From positions 57,942 through 121,941 of the forward strand of contig NZ_RQVA01000005.1 of NCBI RefSeq assembly GCF_003992255.1: DNA of 64,000 bases. The letters run 5' to 3'. Positions 44,619-53,599 of this stretch are shown piece by piece. The notes under the pieces are model-generated. The model searched no databases. It was not told the DNA's origin and was given only the letters and a program-made list of their open reading frames with translations. The number at the start of each line of letters is the position of its first letter. Positions within the stretch are counted from its first letter, which is position 1. Position numbers and translations under genes: made by a program. This DNA is from F0422 sp003992255. Its GTDB lineage: Bacteria > Bacillota > Negativicutes > Veillonellales > Veillonellaceae.

Positions 44619-45461
44619 TTATTGTGGATCTGGAATAGAAATTAAACGATCTAATAGCAACTCAAGGGCTAAGCCATCACGTAAGGAACCGATTTCCTCG
44701 TGAGTGAACTTCACTGCCTCTGTGGTAAATTGGCCTGCAATGCGAGATGCTTCTTCCGGTGTGTAGCCACGTAATACGAGGGCTGTTAAGATAGCTGTGA
44801 AAGTATCTCCTGTTCCATGGGCTTTCACCTGTACTAATGGATTGGATACCCATGTGATGGTGTCTGTGCTGCCACGATAAACGGCAATGAGTGCAGAATC
44901 TTCAGATGGTAAGCTAGATAGGACTACATACTCAGGCCCTTGTGCATGCAAACGACGACACATATCATAGATCACGGCTTCTGATTGAGGCGTTGGATCA
45001 TAAGGAATGTCTAAGAGGAAGCAAGCTTCTGTATAGTTAGGTTTAATCATATATGCTTTGGTGATGAGCTTGCGCATTTCTTTCACCATTTCGTCGTTAT
45101 AGATAGAATAGAGTTTGCCATCATCTGCCATCGCAGGGTCTACTACGACTAGTTTGCCCTTGCCGAATCGTTCGATGGCATCTTCTACGAGGTGAATTTG
45201 CTCTGGCGATGCAAGGAATCCGCTTTGAATGGCATCGAAGGTGATGTCATTTTTGTTCCAACAGTTGTAGAAACTTTCAAGATGATCAGTAATGTCCACC
45301 AATTCAAAGTTAGGATATTCTAAATGATTGCAAAGTACCGCTGTTGGTAAAGGAATCGGTTGGCACCGCAAAGCGCTCACCAAAGGAATAAATACGGTTA
45401 AGGAACAGCGGCCCACAGAACTCATATCTTGAATGGATAAAATAGTTGGTACATGCTTCAT
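44619..45461 (-). CDS. pdxY: Pyridoxamine/pyridoxal kinase
   Basis: A 280-aa ribokinase-fold vitamin kinase that phosphorylates pyridoxal or pyridoxamine in B6 salvage. It opens with ILSIQDMSSVGRCSLTVFIP, the usual start of PdxK/PdxY, and contains VVVDPAMADDGKLYS and MIKPNYTEACFLL (kinase core). The anion-hole motif near the end is VKAHGTGDTFTAILTALVL, with GTGD and the catalytic Asp. The start chosen is ATG 45461: AAGGAG lies 8 bases before it, while the longer in-frame start has none. It is the first gene of a two-gene operon with an ECF S component. Confidence 0.9.
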   Translation of the reverse strand: MKHVPTILSIQDMSSVGRCSLTVFIPLVSALRCQPIPLPTAVLCNHLEYPNFELVDITDHLESFYNCWNKNDITFDAIQSGFLASPEQIHLVEDAIERFGKGKLVVVDPAMADDGKLYSIYNDEMVKEMRKLITKAYMIKPNYTEACFLLDIPYDPTPQSEAVIYDMCRRLHAQGPEYVVLSSLPSEDSALIAVYRGSTDTITWVSNPLVQVKAHGTGDTFTAILTALVLRGYTPEEASRIAGQFTTEAVKFTHEEIGSLRDGLALELLLDRLISIPDPQ

Positions 45462-45670
45462 AGTAAGGTCTCCTTTTCGATAGAGAATATTAAATTGCAC
45501 ATGTAAAGTGACTAGTTGATAACTAGGATTACAATCAGTATAACCTGTTTTGTGTCATGCGTAAATGCACAGAAAAGATAAAAATGATAGGACAGAAACT
45601 TAAAAACTAGAAATTATTTCCATGTTAACGTATAATAAAAAGATACATAACGATAGTTTGGAGAATGAAT

Positions 45671-47227
45671 ATGAGTGTTTTAACAGTAACTAATGTAACC
45701 CATGGATTTGGGGCAAGACAAATATTAGATGATGCATCCTTTCGTTTGTTGAAGGGTGAGCACGTAGGGCTAATCGGCGCTAACGGTGAAGGTAAGTCAA
45801 CGTTTTTAAATATTATTACAGGACACTTGATGCCCGATGAAGGGAAAGTGGAATGGTCCAACCAAGTGACGGTAGGATATTTAGATCAGCATAGCGTCCT
45901 AGAAAAAGGAATGACCATTCGAGATGTATTGCGAGGAGCCTTTGATTCTCTGTATGGCATTGAACAACAATTGCAAGATGCCTATTTAGAAATGGGCGAT
46001 TGTTCGGATGATAGAATGAATGAGCTCATGGAGCTTACCGGTGAATGGCAAGAGATGTTAGAGCAACGTGGTTTCTATGAAATCGATGCTACCATAGAGC
46101 GAACTGCCCAAGGCTTAGGGCTGATGGATATTGGTCTTGATCGTGATGTGATGGATTTGAGCGGCGGTCAACGGACGAAGGTATTGCTCACAAAGTTGTT
46201 ATTAGAGCAACCTACTATTTTGTTGTTGGATGAACCGACGAACTATTTGGACGTAGATCATATTAAATGGTTACAAAATTATTTACAAAACTATGAAAAT
46301 GCCTTTATCTTAATCTCTCATGATGTGGAGTTCTTAAACTCTGTTGTCAATGTAATTTATCATATCGAGCAAGCACAGCTTACAAGATACACTGGCGATT
46401 ATTACCAATTCTTAGCGGCTTATGAAGTGAAAAAGCAACAAGCTTTACGCGCTTACGAGCGTCAACAACAAGAAGTAGCAGATATGAAGGATTTCATTCA
46501 ACGCAACAAAGCTCGTGTAGCTACTCGTGGTATGGCGAATTCTAGAGCGAAGCGCCTAGAAAAAATGGAAATCTTAGAGAAACCACAAGAAAAGATAAAA
46601 CCATCCTTTGGATTTAAAGAAGGGCGCACTCCGAGTCGTTTTATCGTGGATGCGAAGGACCTTGTGTTGGGATATGATGAACCGTTGACAAGACCTGTAG
46701 AAGTGGTCATCGAACGAGGTAAGAAAATCGCCATCCAAGGTGTGAATGGTTTAGGAAAAACGACTTTATTAAAAACTTTATTGGGCATGATTCCTGCTCT
46801 ATCAGGACAGATAGAAAAAGGAGAATTTTTACAAATTGGTTACTTTGCCCAAGAAGATAGCCGAGATAATTCGAAAACAGCCTTGGATTATATTTGGGAT
46901 GCCTACCCATCCTTAACGAATTCAGAGGTGCGTGCAGCCCTTGCTCGTTGTGGACTTACCAATGAGCATATTACGAGTCAAATGCGTGTGCTATCTGGTG
47001 GTGAAAATGCAAAAGTTCGTCTATGTAAATTGATGCAAGAGTCTTATAATGTACTTGTCTTGGACGAACCGACAAATCATCTAGATGTAGACGCGAAGGC
47101 AGAATTGGCGCGGGCATTACAGGCTTTCAGAGGTACGATTGTTCTCGTTTGCCATGAACCAGAATTTTATGAATCTTGGGTGACCGATATTTGGACCATC
47201 GAAGATTGGACAACAAAGATTATTTAG
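45671..47227 (+). CDS. ABC-F family ATP-binding protein
   Basis: A 518-aa soluble protein with two ABC ATPase domains and no membrane segment. Domain 1 has GANGEGKST (Walker A), LSGGQRTKVLL (signature) and LLLDEPTNYLD (Walker B). Domain 2 has GVNGLGKTT, LSGGENAKVRL and LVLDEPTNHLD. Between them is the charged helical linker (YEVKKQQALRAYERQQQEVA) that contacts the ribosomal E site in this class. The length and linker fit the YbiT-like group, which helps stalled ribosomes. The start is ATG 45671: GGAG (45660-45663) is 7 bases before it and too close to the ATG at 45665. TATAAT at 45631-45636 is the likely -10. The folate genes follow 9 bases later and may be co-transcribed. Confidence 0.9.
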   Translation: MSVLTVTNVTHGFGARQILDDASFRLLKGEHVGLIGANGEGKSTFLNIITGHLMPDEGKVEWSNQVTVGYLDQHSVLEKGMTIRDVLRGAFDSLYGIEQQLQDAYLEMGDCSDDRMNELMELTGEWQEMLEQRGFYEIDATIERTAQGLGLMDIGLDRDVMDLSGGQRTKVLLTKLLLEQPTILLLDEPTNYLDVDHIKWLQNYLQNYENAFILISHDVEFLNSVVNVIYHIEQAQLTRYTGDYYQFLAAYEVKKQQALRAYERQQQEVADMKDFIQRNKARVATRGMANSRAKRLEKMEILEKPQEKIKPSFGFKEGRTPSRFIVDAKDLVLGYDEPLTRPVEVVIERGKKIAIQGVNGLGKTTLLKTLLGMIPALSGQIEKGEFLQIGYFAQEDSRDNSKTALDYIWDAYPSLTNSEVRAALARCGLTNEHITSQMRVLSGGENAKVRLCKLMQESYNVLVLDEPTNHLDVDAKAELARALQAFRGTIVLVCHEPEFYESWVTDIWTIEDWTTKII

Positions 47228-47236
47228 GAGATGACT

Positions 47237-47803
47237 ATGAAAGAACAAGCCGTAGCCGGTGTGCGACAGCTATTAGAGGGGCTTGATATCGATCTTGATA
47301 CACAAGGAATGACGGATACGCCTAACCGCGTAGCTACCTTATTTGAAGGCTTGTTTTCTGGACGTCACAAAACCGGAAAAGAGGCCTTAGGCGGTGTATA
47401 TCCCACGGAGCATACAGGCCTTGTATCGGTGAATCATATACCCTTTTATTCGATTTGCGAACATCATTTGATGCCGTTCTATGGAAAAGTGCACATTGTG
47501 TATCAACCACGGGATGGTAAAGTGTTTGGCTTAGGCCGTTTGAAAGCCTTAGTGGATGTATTTGCTAAGCGGCCGCAATTACAGGAACGATTGACCCATG
47601 ATATTGCTACATCTTTAGTAGAAGATGGAGATGCGTTGGGAGCGATGGTGATGGTGGAAGCCACACATTTATGCATGCTTATGAAAGGTGAAGTAGCACA
47701 AGAAACGGTAGCGAAAACAATCGTCGCCACCGGTATATTAGAACCCGTGGGAACCGTACGGGAAGAAGCGTTGGTGTTATTAGGAGGTAACGATCATGTT
47801 TAA
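47237..47803 (+). CDS. folE: GTP cyclohydrolase I
   Basis: A 188-aa enzyme that converts GTP to 7,8-dihydroneopterin triphosphate, the first step of folate synthesis. Zinc ligands are visible in FYSICEHHLMPF (Cys, His) and in THLCMLMKG (Cys). GKVHIVYQPRDGKVFGLGRLKALVDVFAKRPQLQERLT is the core (here in part: GLGRLKALVDVFAKRPQLQE). The start is ATG 47237, 6 bases after AGGAG; the ATG at 47231 would abut the ribosome-binding site. The gene overlaps folP by 8 bases in a tight folE-folP-folB-folK operon. Confidence 0.95.
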   Translation: MKEQAVAGVRQLLEGLDIDLDTQGMTDTPNRVATLFEGLFSGRHKTGKEALGGVYPTEHTGLVSVNHIPFYSICEHHLMPFYGKVHIVYQPRDGKVFGLGRLKALVDVFAKRPQLQERLTHDIATSLVEDGDALGAMVMVEATHLCMLMKGEVAQETVAKTIVATGILEPVGTVREEALVLLGGNDHV

Positions 47804-48629
47804 GTACCGCAAGTACAATTGGCAAGATGGCAAACAATTAGAGCTAAAAGATCGCACATTGATTATGGGTATCTTGAATGGTACTCCTGATTCCTTTTCC
47901 GATGGTGGTCGTTATAACACTTCTGAAACAGCTGTAGCGCATGCAAAAGAAATGATACAGCAAGGCGCAGATATCCTCGACGTAGGGGTAGAATCGACAC
48001 GCCCAGGGCATACACAAATTTCTGTAGCAGAAGAAATTCAGCGCATGCAAGACATTTTATTGCCTGTCTTGGAGGTAGCAACAGTACCTGTTTCTGTAGA
48101 TACGTATCGTGCAGAAACAGCTGATTTTGCCTTGTCTCATGGGGCTCATATCTTAAACGATATTTGGGGCTTAAAATATGATAAAGATATGGCGGCAGTA
48201 GCGGCAAAATACGATGTGCCAGTGATTATTATGCACAATCAAAACACCACAAATTATGATGATATCATCGACGATATGAAAGCATTCTTTTTCTCATCTG
48301 TGGACTTAGCCTTGAAAGAAGGCGTAAAACCACAAAATATATGGCTTGACCCAGGCATTGGCTTTGGTAAAGACTATGCCCAAAATGTGGAAGTGATCCA
48401 ACGGTTGGGTGAGATTACTGTTTATGAATATCCTGTGTTATTAGCGCCTAGTCGTAAGCGTTTTATCGGTACGATTTTAAATGACCTGCCAGCACAAGAG
48501 CGGGATGAAGGAACGGTAGCGACTTGTATTACGGGCATGATTCAAGGTGTTGACATGGTGCGTGTACACAATGTAGAAATGCATAAACGAGCTATCACGG
48601 TGGCAGATGTGCTATTACGAGGTGAGTGA
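47796..48629 (+). CDS. folP: Dihydropteroate synthase
   Basis: A 277-aa TIM-barrel enzyme joining the pterin pyrophosphate to p-aminobenzoate; the target of sulfonamides. Motifs: MGILNGTPDSFSDGGRY near residue 24 (the usual form has Val after Asn, here Gly), GADILDVGVESTRPG, VSVDTYRAETA, ILNDIWGL, IIMHNQ, WLDPGIGFGK and APSRKRFIG (often GxSRKxFIG). The key pterin-binding Asp, Asn and Lys residues are present. The start codon overlaps the end of folE, and its stop overlaps the start of folB, so translation is probably coupled. Confidence 0.95.
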   Translation: MFKYRKYNWQDGKQLELKDRTLIMGILNGTPDSFSDGGRYNTSETAVAHAKEMIQQGADILDVGVESTRPGHTQISVAEEIQRMQDILLPVLEVATVPVSVDTYRAETADFALSHGAHILNDIWGLKYDKDMAAVAAKYDVPVIIMHNQNTTNYDDIIDDMKAFFFSSVDLALKEGVKPQNIWLDPGIGFGKDYAQNVEVIQRLGEITVYEYPVLLAPSRKRFIGTILNDLPAQERDEGTVATCITGMIQGVDMVRVHNVEMHKRAITVADVLLRGE

Positions 48630-48991
48630 TGGACAGAATTAATTTGTGCAATATGGCGTTCTATGGTTACCATGGTAATCTAGCCAGTGAAAATGAGTTA
48701 GGACAACGTTTCTTCGTAGATATTTCCATGGCCTTAGATCTTTCCAAAGCGGGTCAATCTGATAACTTAGAAGATTCTATTAATTATGCTGAGATTTATG
48801 AGCGTACAAAACAGATTGTGGAAGGTAAGCCCCACCGTTTGATTGAGCGAGTAGGGACATTAATTGCGGAAGCCATTTGGGGACACTATGAAGGGCTCAT
48901 AGGTCTGTCTGTGACAGTGCGTAAACCAGAGGCACCGATTCCTGGTCTTTTTGACCATGTAGAAGTTGTCATTACACGAGGACACATATAA
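48629..48991 (+). CDS. folB: Dihydroneopterin aldolase
   Basis: A 120-aa aldolase that cleaves dihydroneopterin to hydroxymethyl-dihydropterin. FYGYHGNLASENELGQRFFVD holds the typical YHG…E…GQ.F substrate motif (here in part: FYGYHGNLASENELGQ). SINYAEIYERTK and LIERVGTLIAEAI supply the second conserved region, with the Glu of LIERV. VRKPEAPIPGLFDHVEVVI ends the fold. ATG 48629 shares its A with the folP stop (TGATG); GTG 48626 is a possible alternative. Confidence 0.94.
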   Translation: MDRINLCNMAFYGYHGNLASENELGQRFFVDISMALDLSKAGQSDNLEDSINYAEIYERTKQIVEGKPHRLIERVGTLIAEAIWGHYEGLIGLSVTVRKPEAPIPGLFDHVEVVITRGHI

Positions 48992-49470
48992 TGTATACCT
49001 ATTATATTGGCATTGGTTCTAATCTAGGCGATCGCGAAAATTATTTGTCATTTGCTATTTCAGAATTGACAAATACAGAAGGGGTTCACAGTGTGGTTCA
49101 TTCTAGCTGGATAGAAACACCACCTTGGGGACCAGTAGAACAAGGTCCATTTTTAAATGGTATTGTGAAAGTAGTCTCTAGTATTGAACCAGCAGATATG
49201 TTAGATACTATATTGCATATTGAGCGATTAGCAGGAAGACAGCGAGAGATTCATTGGGGACCAAGAACATTAGATTTAGATATCGTTTGGATAGAAGATA
49301 CACAAGGATATATGGTTCGAGTGAATGAACTTAGGTTAGTAGTACCTCATCCGTATTTTTGGGAACGCTTATTTGTGTTAGAACCTTTGCAAGAGGTATA
49401 TCCAGACTTCTTGTATCAGGGGGTTCCGATTCGTGTACGATTAGAGGAATTACGAAGTGTAGAGTCCTAA
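48991..49470 (+). CDS. folK: 2-amino-4-hydroxy-6-hydroxymethyldihydropteridine diphosphokinase
   Basis: A 159-aa HPPK, which pyrophosphorylates hydroxymethyl-dihydropterin to make the folP substrate. Motifs: IGIGSNLGDRENYL at the N-terminus, ETPPWGPVEQGPFLNGIVKV, GRQREIHWGPRTLDLDIVW (magnesium-binding DLD) and LVVPHPYFWERLFVLEPL. It overlaps the folB stop by one base (TAATG). A weak hairpin (CTATCCC/GGGGATAG, 49482-49500) follows, and the transcript may end there. Bifunctional folKP fusions exist in other taxa; here the activities are separate. Confidence 0.95.
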   Translation: MYTYYIGIGSNLGDRENYLSFAISELTNTEGVHSVVHSSWIETPPWGPVEQGPFLNGIVKVVSSIEPADMLDTILHIERLAGRQREIHWGPRTLDLDIVWIEDTQGYMVRVNELRLVVPHPYFWERLFVLEPLQEVYPDFLYQGVPIRVRLEELRSVES

Positions 49471-49567
49471 CTAGAACTACTATCCCTAAGGGGGATAGCT
49501 TTCAAACGTTGTATAACTAACATTTCCTGACCATAGGAAATGCATACATAGATAAGGAGCAGAATAG

Positions 49568-50512
49568 ATGGGTTCTTTTTTTAGAAGAGGATGGGTAAAG
49601 TTCATCCTTCTCATGTTTATATTTACAGTGGTCACATCGCCAGTAGTGGTTCTCTTTGGGCCCTTTGATAATATTAAACGCACAGTGGTAGGAGCCATAT
49701 TGCGGTCTCGTCATCCACAATATATTACGTGGTTGTTTAGTCCAGAGGAAATACAAAATATCGTAGGTACCGTAGGGACTGGTGAAAGTCAGGAGTTGTT
49801 TAGCTTCGATGTGAAGGATGATACTTCCTTGAATCTACGTAAAATTGAGTCTACACGATACACAGGATTTTTATTAGAAATCCCAGATCCTAGACGTATT
49901 CAAGTGGCTACGGCTCCGCATTTAAATGAAAAAGGAGAAACCACTAGTAATATTGCTCGCTTGAATGGAGCTGTGGCAGCCATTAATGGCGGTGGATTCC
50001 ATGATCCGAATGGGACTGGTACAGGTCGTTCTCCTTATGGTTTTATTTTGCATGATGGAGAATACGTGATTGGTAAAGATGTAGGACCTGATGAAGAAGT
50101 TGATTTTATCGGTTTTACAAAGTCTGGTAACTTGATTGCAGGAACGTATAATAAGCGGGAATTAAAAGAAATGGGAGCCAAAGAAGGCCTTACATTTGGG
50201 CCTCCATTGATTGTGAACGGCAAAAAGATGATCACTGATGGAGACGGTGGCTGGGGTATTGGACCTCGTACTGCCATTGCGCAAAAGAAAGATGGTACCG
50301 TATTATTTTTAGTTATCGATGGACGTCAAGCTTACTCTGCAGGGGCCACATTACGTGATGTGCAGGATATCTTGTACCAAGAAGGCGCTGTGATTGCGGC
50401 CAATTTAGATGGTGGTTCCAGTACCACATTGTATTACAATGGAAAAACTGTGAATAAACCAGCAGATTTATTAGGTGAACGGATGATTCCTACTGTATTT
50501 ATCGTAAAATAG
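49568..50512 (+). CDS. Phosphodiester glycosidase (NAGPA-domain) family protein
   Basis: A 314-aa protein with one N-terminal membrane helix (about 9-31, FILLMFIFTVVTSPVVVLFG) and an exported domain. The NAGPA (phosphodiester glycosidase) core is recognised from GAVAAINGGGFHDPNGTGTG, TFGPPLIVNGKKM, GIGPRTAIAQKKDGTVLFLVIDGR and AANLDGGSSTTLYYNGK, with the conserved Asn-Gly-Gly and Asp-Gly-Gly-Ser motifs. Relatives such as YngK/YoeB-type domains act on phosphodiester-linked sugars in envelope glycopolymers; the substrate here is unknown. A short hairpin and AAGGAG precede the start. The next gene follows after 8 bases and is probably co-transcribed. Confidence 0.85.
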   Translation: MGSFFRRGWVKFILLMFIFTVVTSPVVVLFGPFDNIKRTVVGAILRSRHPQYITWLFSPEEIQNIVGTVGTGESQELFSFDVKDDTSLNLRKIESTRYTGFLLEIPDPRRIQVATAPHLNEKGETTSNIARLNGAVAAINGGGFHDPNGTGTGRSPYGFILHDGEYVIGKDVGPDEEVDFIGFTKSGNLIAGTYNKRELKEMGAKEGLTFGPPLIVNGKKMITDGDGGWGIGPRTAIAQKKDGTVLFLVIDGRQAYSAGATLRDVQDILYQEGAVIAANLDGGSSTTLYYNGKTVNKPADLLGERMIPTVFIVK

Positions 50513-50520
50513 GAGAGTCT

Positions 50521-51426
50521 ATGAATACGTTTGGAAAAGTAACAACAGCCTTTTTGTTAGGCTTAGTTTTACAAGGTGGTATCTATGTATACTTAGACCA
50601 AGTATATTTGGCACCCACCACGCACTTTCAGGTGACAAATGGAGAAGAAGTAGATAAGAATTTCCCTGACGTAAAAGAAGGGACTCGCTATTATTCTCAT
50701 GACCATAAGTATATGGCGGTAGTAGAGCAAAATAAAGTTGACATTTATACAGCGGGTAAAGAAGCCCCTGTGACGTTAGATTTAAAAGAACGTGAAGTGT
50801 CGTATTTTGAATGGATGTCAGACCGTAATTTGGCCATTGTAGGGTTGTATGGCGGTCATCACAATGATATTGTACTGGCTCGTATTGATCCAGAGGCGCC
50901 AGACCATGAAATTGATACGACTATTAATTCGGTGCCAGCGGGATCTCGCATTACAGATGTGGCCTACTCCGCAGCGACCAATGTGGTGTATATGAAAGTT
51001 CGTGTCGGTGATGGGGCGTACCGTGTATATCGGACGGATGCTAACTATGATACTCGCCGTGTATATATGCAAGCCTCTGATATCGGGCGTATTGGCATGT
51101 TTTATAATGAAGATCGCTTCTTCTATGATAATGCTCGTACAGGTGATGTGTTTATGTTCAACGGCACAGAAGGTGGTTGGCGTGCCATCAACCCACCGGG
51201 TAAATTCCGATTGATCGGTGTTACACAGGGCCAACAGATCTACATTGTAAAAGTGGATGACAAAAATAGAGCATTAGAAGCCTATGAAGGTAAGCTAGGG
51301 GTAGGGTTTAATAAAATTTATACCTACGATAACCCAAAAGAATTAACAGAAATTACTGTTGAGTCTATTTTAAAGGATAAAGAAGCGGGAAACGGTAGCC
51401 AATCTGGGGATAAGAAAAAACAATAG
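50521..51426 (+). CDS. Membrane-anchored beta-propeller-like hypothetical protein
   Basis: A 301-aa protein with an N-terminal membrane helix (TTAFLLGLVLQGGIYVYL) that keeps it in the inner membrane facing outward. The rest has a regular pattern of short beta-strand segments with aromatic ends (YFEWMSDRNLAIVGLYGG, RITDVAYSAATNVVYMKV), like a beta-propeller sensor or scaffold. The C-terminus is Lys/Gly-rich. No catalytic motif is visible and I cannot name a family. It lies 8 bases after the phosphodiester glycosidase, which suggests a shared envelope function. Confidence 0.65.
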   Translation: MNTFGKVTTAFLLGLVLQGGIYVYLDQVYLAPTTHFQVTNGEEVDKNFPDVKEGTRYYSHDHKYMAVVEQNKVDIYTAGKEAPVTLDLKEREVSYFEWMSDRNLAIVGLYGGHHNDIVLARIDPEAPDHEIDTTINSVPAGSRITDVAYSAATNVVYMKVRVGDGAYRVYRTDANYDTRRVYMQASDIGRIGMFYNEDRFFYDNARTGDVFMFNGTEGGWRAINPPGKFRLIGVTQGQQIYIVKVDDKNRALEAYEGKLGVGFNKIYTYDNPKELTEITVESILKDKEAGNGSQSGDKKKQ

Positions 51427-51530
51427 ATGAATTTATGCAATGAGAAAATTCACTATTTTTAGAAAAAGCTATAACAATTAGTCATAATAAAAACAAAATT
51501 TTACATAATATATGAAAAGGAAGTCATACA

Positions 51531-51851
51531 ATGGCAAAATTTAAAATTCAAAAAGGCTTAAGCGATGCAGATATGATGAAAGGGTTTCAGGAACAAGAAA
51601 CATTTGAAACTGCTATATTGAAAGATGATGCCACTACAGTGCGCAAAGCGAACAACAAGCCTAACCCTGCAAAAACGGATGATGATTTTTATCAAGAATT
51701 TTTAACCGAGCGGATAAAAACAGAAATTGGCAAGCTCTTACTAGCTATTAAGATGGATTACTACAAAGAAGACGTAAAAGATTTTTCTATCCAAGTCAAA
51801 AGAAATGGGAAGGATATTGTCTTAGAGACGTCTCCCAAAAAGGTTAAATAA
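51531..51851 (+). CDS. Small hypothetical protein (106 aa)
   Basis: A 106-aa soluble, charged protein (MAKFKIQKGLSDADMMKGFQ…; ends SPKKVK) with a ribosome-binding site (AAAGGAAG) before ATG 51531. The C-terminal half has a helix, FLTERIKTEIGKLLLAIKMD, and two likely beta strands. I recognise no family. It is separated by 104 bases from the gene before it and by 254 bases from the carboxyltransferase after it, so it is probably a single gene. Confidence 0.6.
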   Translation: MAKFKIQKGLSDADMMKGFQEQETFETAILKDDATTVRKANNKPNPAKTDDDFYQEFLTERIKTEIGKLLLAIKMDYYKEDVKDFSIQVKRNGKDIVLETSPKKVK

Positions 51852-51966
51852 GTCGTCGCTGTTGACAATTGATATCGTTAAAAAATACTTAAAATCCCCC
51901 TAAAATAGTGGAAAAACATGGAAGCATATCGATAAAATTCATATGACTAAAAAGCATGTAATTTGG

Positions 51967-52105
51967 TTGACAAATATCACATTTAGTAGTCTAATATAGT
52001 TATGTACATTTACATGAGATAACTTAGACTCATGTATTTAATAATTCCCCTTCCATCGAGAGGAAACGTCTTGATAGGAAAGGGTCAATGTGAAGGAGAA
52101 GGATT
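51967..52105 (+). promoter_or_regulatory. Promoter and structured leader of the carboxyltransferase gene
   Basis: TTGACA (51967-51972), a 17-bp spacer and TCTAAT (51990-51995) form a near-consensus promoter. The roughly 100-nt leader has a stem ACATGAG/CTCATGT (52012-52035) and a longer one at 52048-52084 (CCCTTCCATC with GATAGGAAAGGG, two bulged A). AAGGAG precedes ATG 52106. It matches no riboswitch class I know. Confidence 0.55.
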
Positions 52106-53512
52106 ATGAGTGCAAAAAGAGTAAGATTAGTTGAAACAGTTCTTCGTGATGGTCATCAATCTATTTTGGCTACGCGTATGCGCATGAAACACATGCTTCC
52201 AGCATTACAACAATTAGATGAAATTGGTTATGATGCATTAGAGTGCTGGGGCGGTGCTACATTTGATAGCTGTATTCGTTTCTTGGACGAAAACCCTTGG
52301 GAACGTCTTCGTACTTTAAAAGCAAACTTAAAAAATACACCTCTACAAATGTTGCTTCGAGGCCAAAACTTATTGGGTTACAAACATTATGCAGATGATG
52401 TTGTAGAAGCTTTCGTTCGCAAAGCAAAAGAAAACGGTATGGACCGTATCCGTATTTTTGACGCATTGAATGATCCTCGCAACATGCGTGCAGCTATCGA
52501 AGCTGGTAACAAAGCTGGTGTTCATGTACAAGGTACAATGGTTTACACAATCAGCCCAGTTCACACAAATGAAAGCTTCGTAAAAGTAGCTCGTGAATTA
52601 AAAGAAATGGGTATCGATTCCCTTTGTATCAAAGATATGTCTGGCTTGTTAGCTCCATATGATGCAGAATCCTTAGTAAAAGACTTACGCAAAGAATTCG
52701 GCGACAAATTCGATATCGATTTACACAGCCATTTCACTTGTGGTTTAGCATCTGCTACTTACTTAAAAGCAGTAGAAGCTGGCGTTGATATCATCGACAC
52801 TGCATTGAGCCCATTCGGTCATGCAACTAGCCAACCAGCAACTGAATCTATCGTAGAAATCTTCAAAGGCACTCCATATGACACTGGTTTAGACCTTGCT
52901 AAAATGCGTGAATTAGCTACATACTTCCGTGGCGTTCGTAAAGAAATCGCTGATGAATTTGGCTTAACTCCAGCTCATGAAGTATTGCCAGAAGTTCGTC
53001 ATTACCAAATCCCTGGCGGTATGTTGTCCAATACTCAAAACCAATTGAAAGAAATGGGTATGGCTGACAAATTCTTCGACGTAATGGATGAAATGCCACG
53101 CGTTCGTGAAGATCTTGGCTTCCCTCCATTGGTAACTCCAACATCCCAAATCGTTGGTACAATGGCTATGATGAACGTATTGTTCCAATCTCAAGGAAAC
53201 CCTCGTTATATGACTACTCCAGCTGAAGTAAAAGACTTAGTTCGTGGTAAATACGGTGCTCTTCCAGCAGCTGTAAAACCAGAAATTAAAGAATTGATCA
53301 TTGGAGATGAAACTCCTATCACTCATCGTCCAGCTGACGATGTAGCTCCAGAAATGGATAAAATGCGTGCTGACTTAGAAGCTAAAGGCTTCACTGGCGT
53401 AACTGAAGAAGACGTATTAACATACGCTATGTTCCCAGAAGTGGCACTTCAATACTTCGAAAAACATGCAACACCTGTAACTCAAAAAGTATTGAACTAC
53501 AAAGGTGAATAA
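52106..53512 (+). CDS. Carboxyltransferase subunit (transcarboxylase 5S / oxaloacetate decarboxylase alpha-like)
   Basis: A 468-aa TIM-barrel carboxyltransferase of the pyruvate/oxaloacetate group. The opening RLVETVLRDGHQSILATRMR is the family hallmark. DALECWGGATFDSCIRFL, RIRIFDALND, the carbamylatable-lysine region SLCIKDMSGLLAPY, and the metal ligands in DIDLHSHFTCGLA are all present. It lacks the C-terminal biotin-carrier domain found in full OadA or PycB, so it must work with a separate biotin protein, as the transcarboxylase 5S subunit does. In Veillonella-type metabolism such enzymes act in the lactate-to-propionate route. Codon use is strongly biased, indicating high expression. It is a single gene with its own promoter and terminator. 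Confidence 0.88.
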   Translation: MSAKRVRLVETVLRDGHQSILATRMRMKHMLPALQQLDEIGYDALECWGGATFDSCIRFLDENPWERLRTLKANLKNTPLQMLLRGQNLLGYKHYADDVVEAFVRKAKENGMDRIRIFDALNDPRNMRAAIEAGNKAGVHVQGTMVYTISPVHTNESFVKVARELKEMGIDSLCIKDMSGLLAPYDAESLVKDLRKEFGDKFDIDLHSHFTCGLASATYLKAVEAGVDIIDTALSPFGHATSQPATESIVEIFKGTPYDTGLDLAKMRELATYFRGVRKEIADEFGLTPAHEVLPEVRHYQIPGGMLSNTQNQLKEMGMADKFFDVMDEMPRVREDLGFPPLVTPTSQIVGTMAMMNVLFQSQGNPRYMTTPAEVKDLVRGKYGALPAAVKPEIKELIIGDETPITHRPADDVAPEMDKMRADLEAKGFTGVTEEDVLTYAMFPEVALQYFEKHATPVTQKVLNYKGE

Positions 53513-53533
53513 TTAATCCTTTCATTCACATAC

Positions 53534-53562
53534 AAAAGGCGACCTCTTCGGAGGTCGCTTTT
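53534..53562 (+). terminator. Carboxyltransferase terminator
   Basis: AAAAGGCGACCTC, a TTCG loop and GAGGTCGCTTTT form a strong hairpin 22 bases past the stop codon. Confidence 0.9.
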
Positions 53563-53599
53563 GTTATGCTTATATTTTCCACACGAATAGAAATAGATG

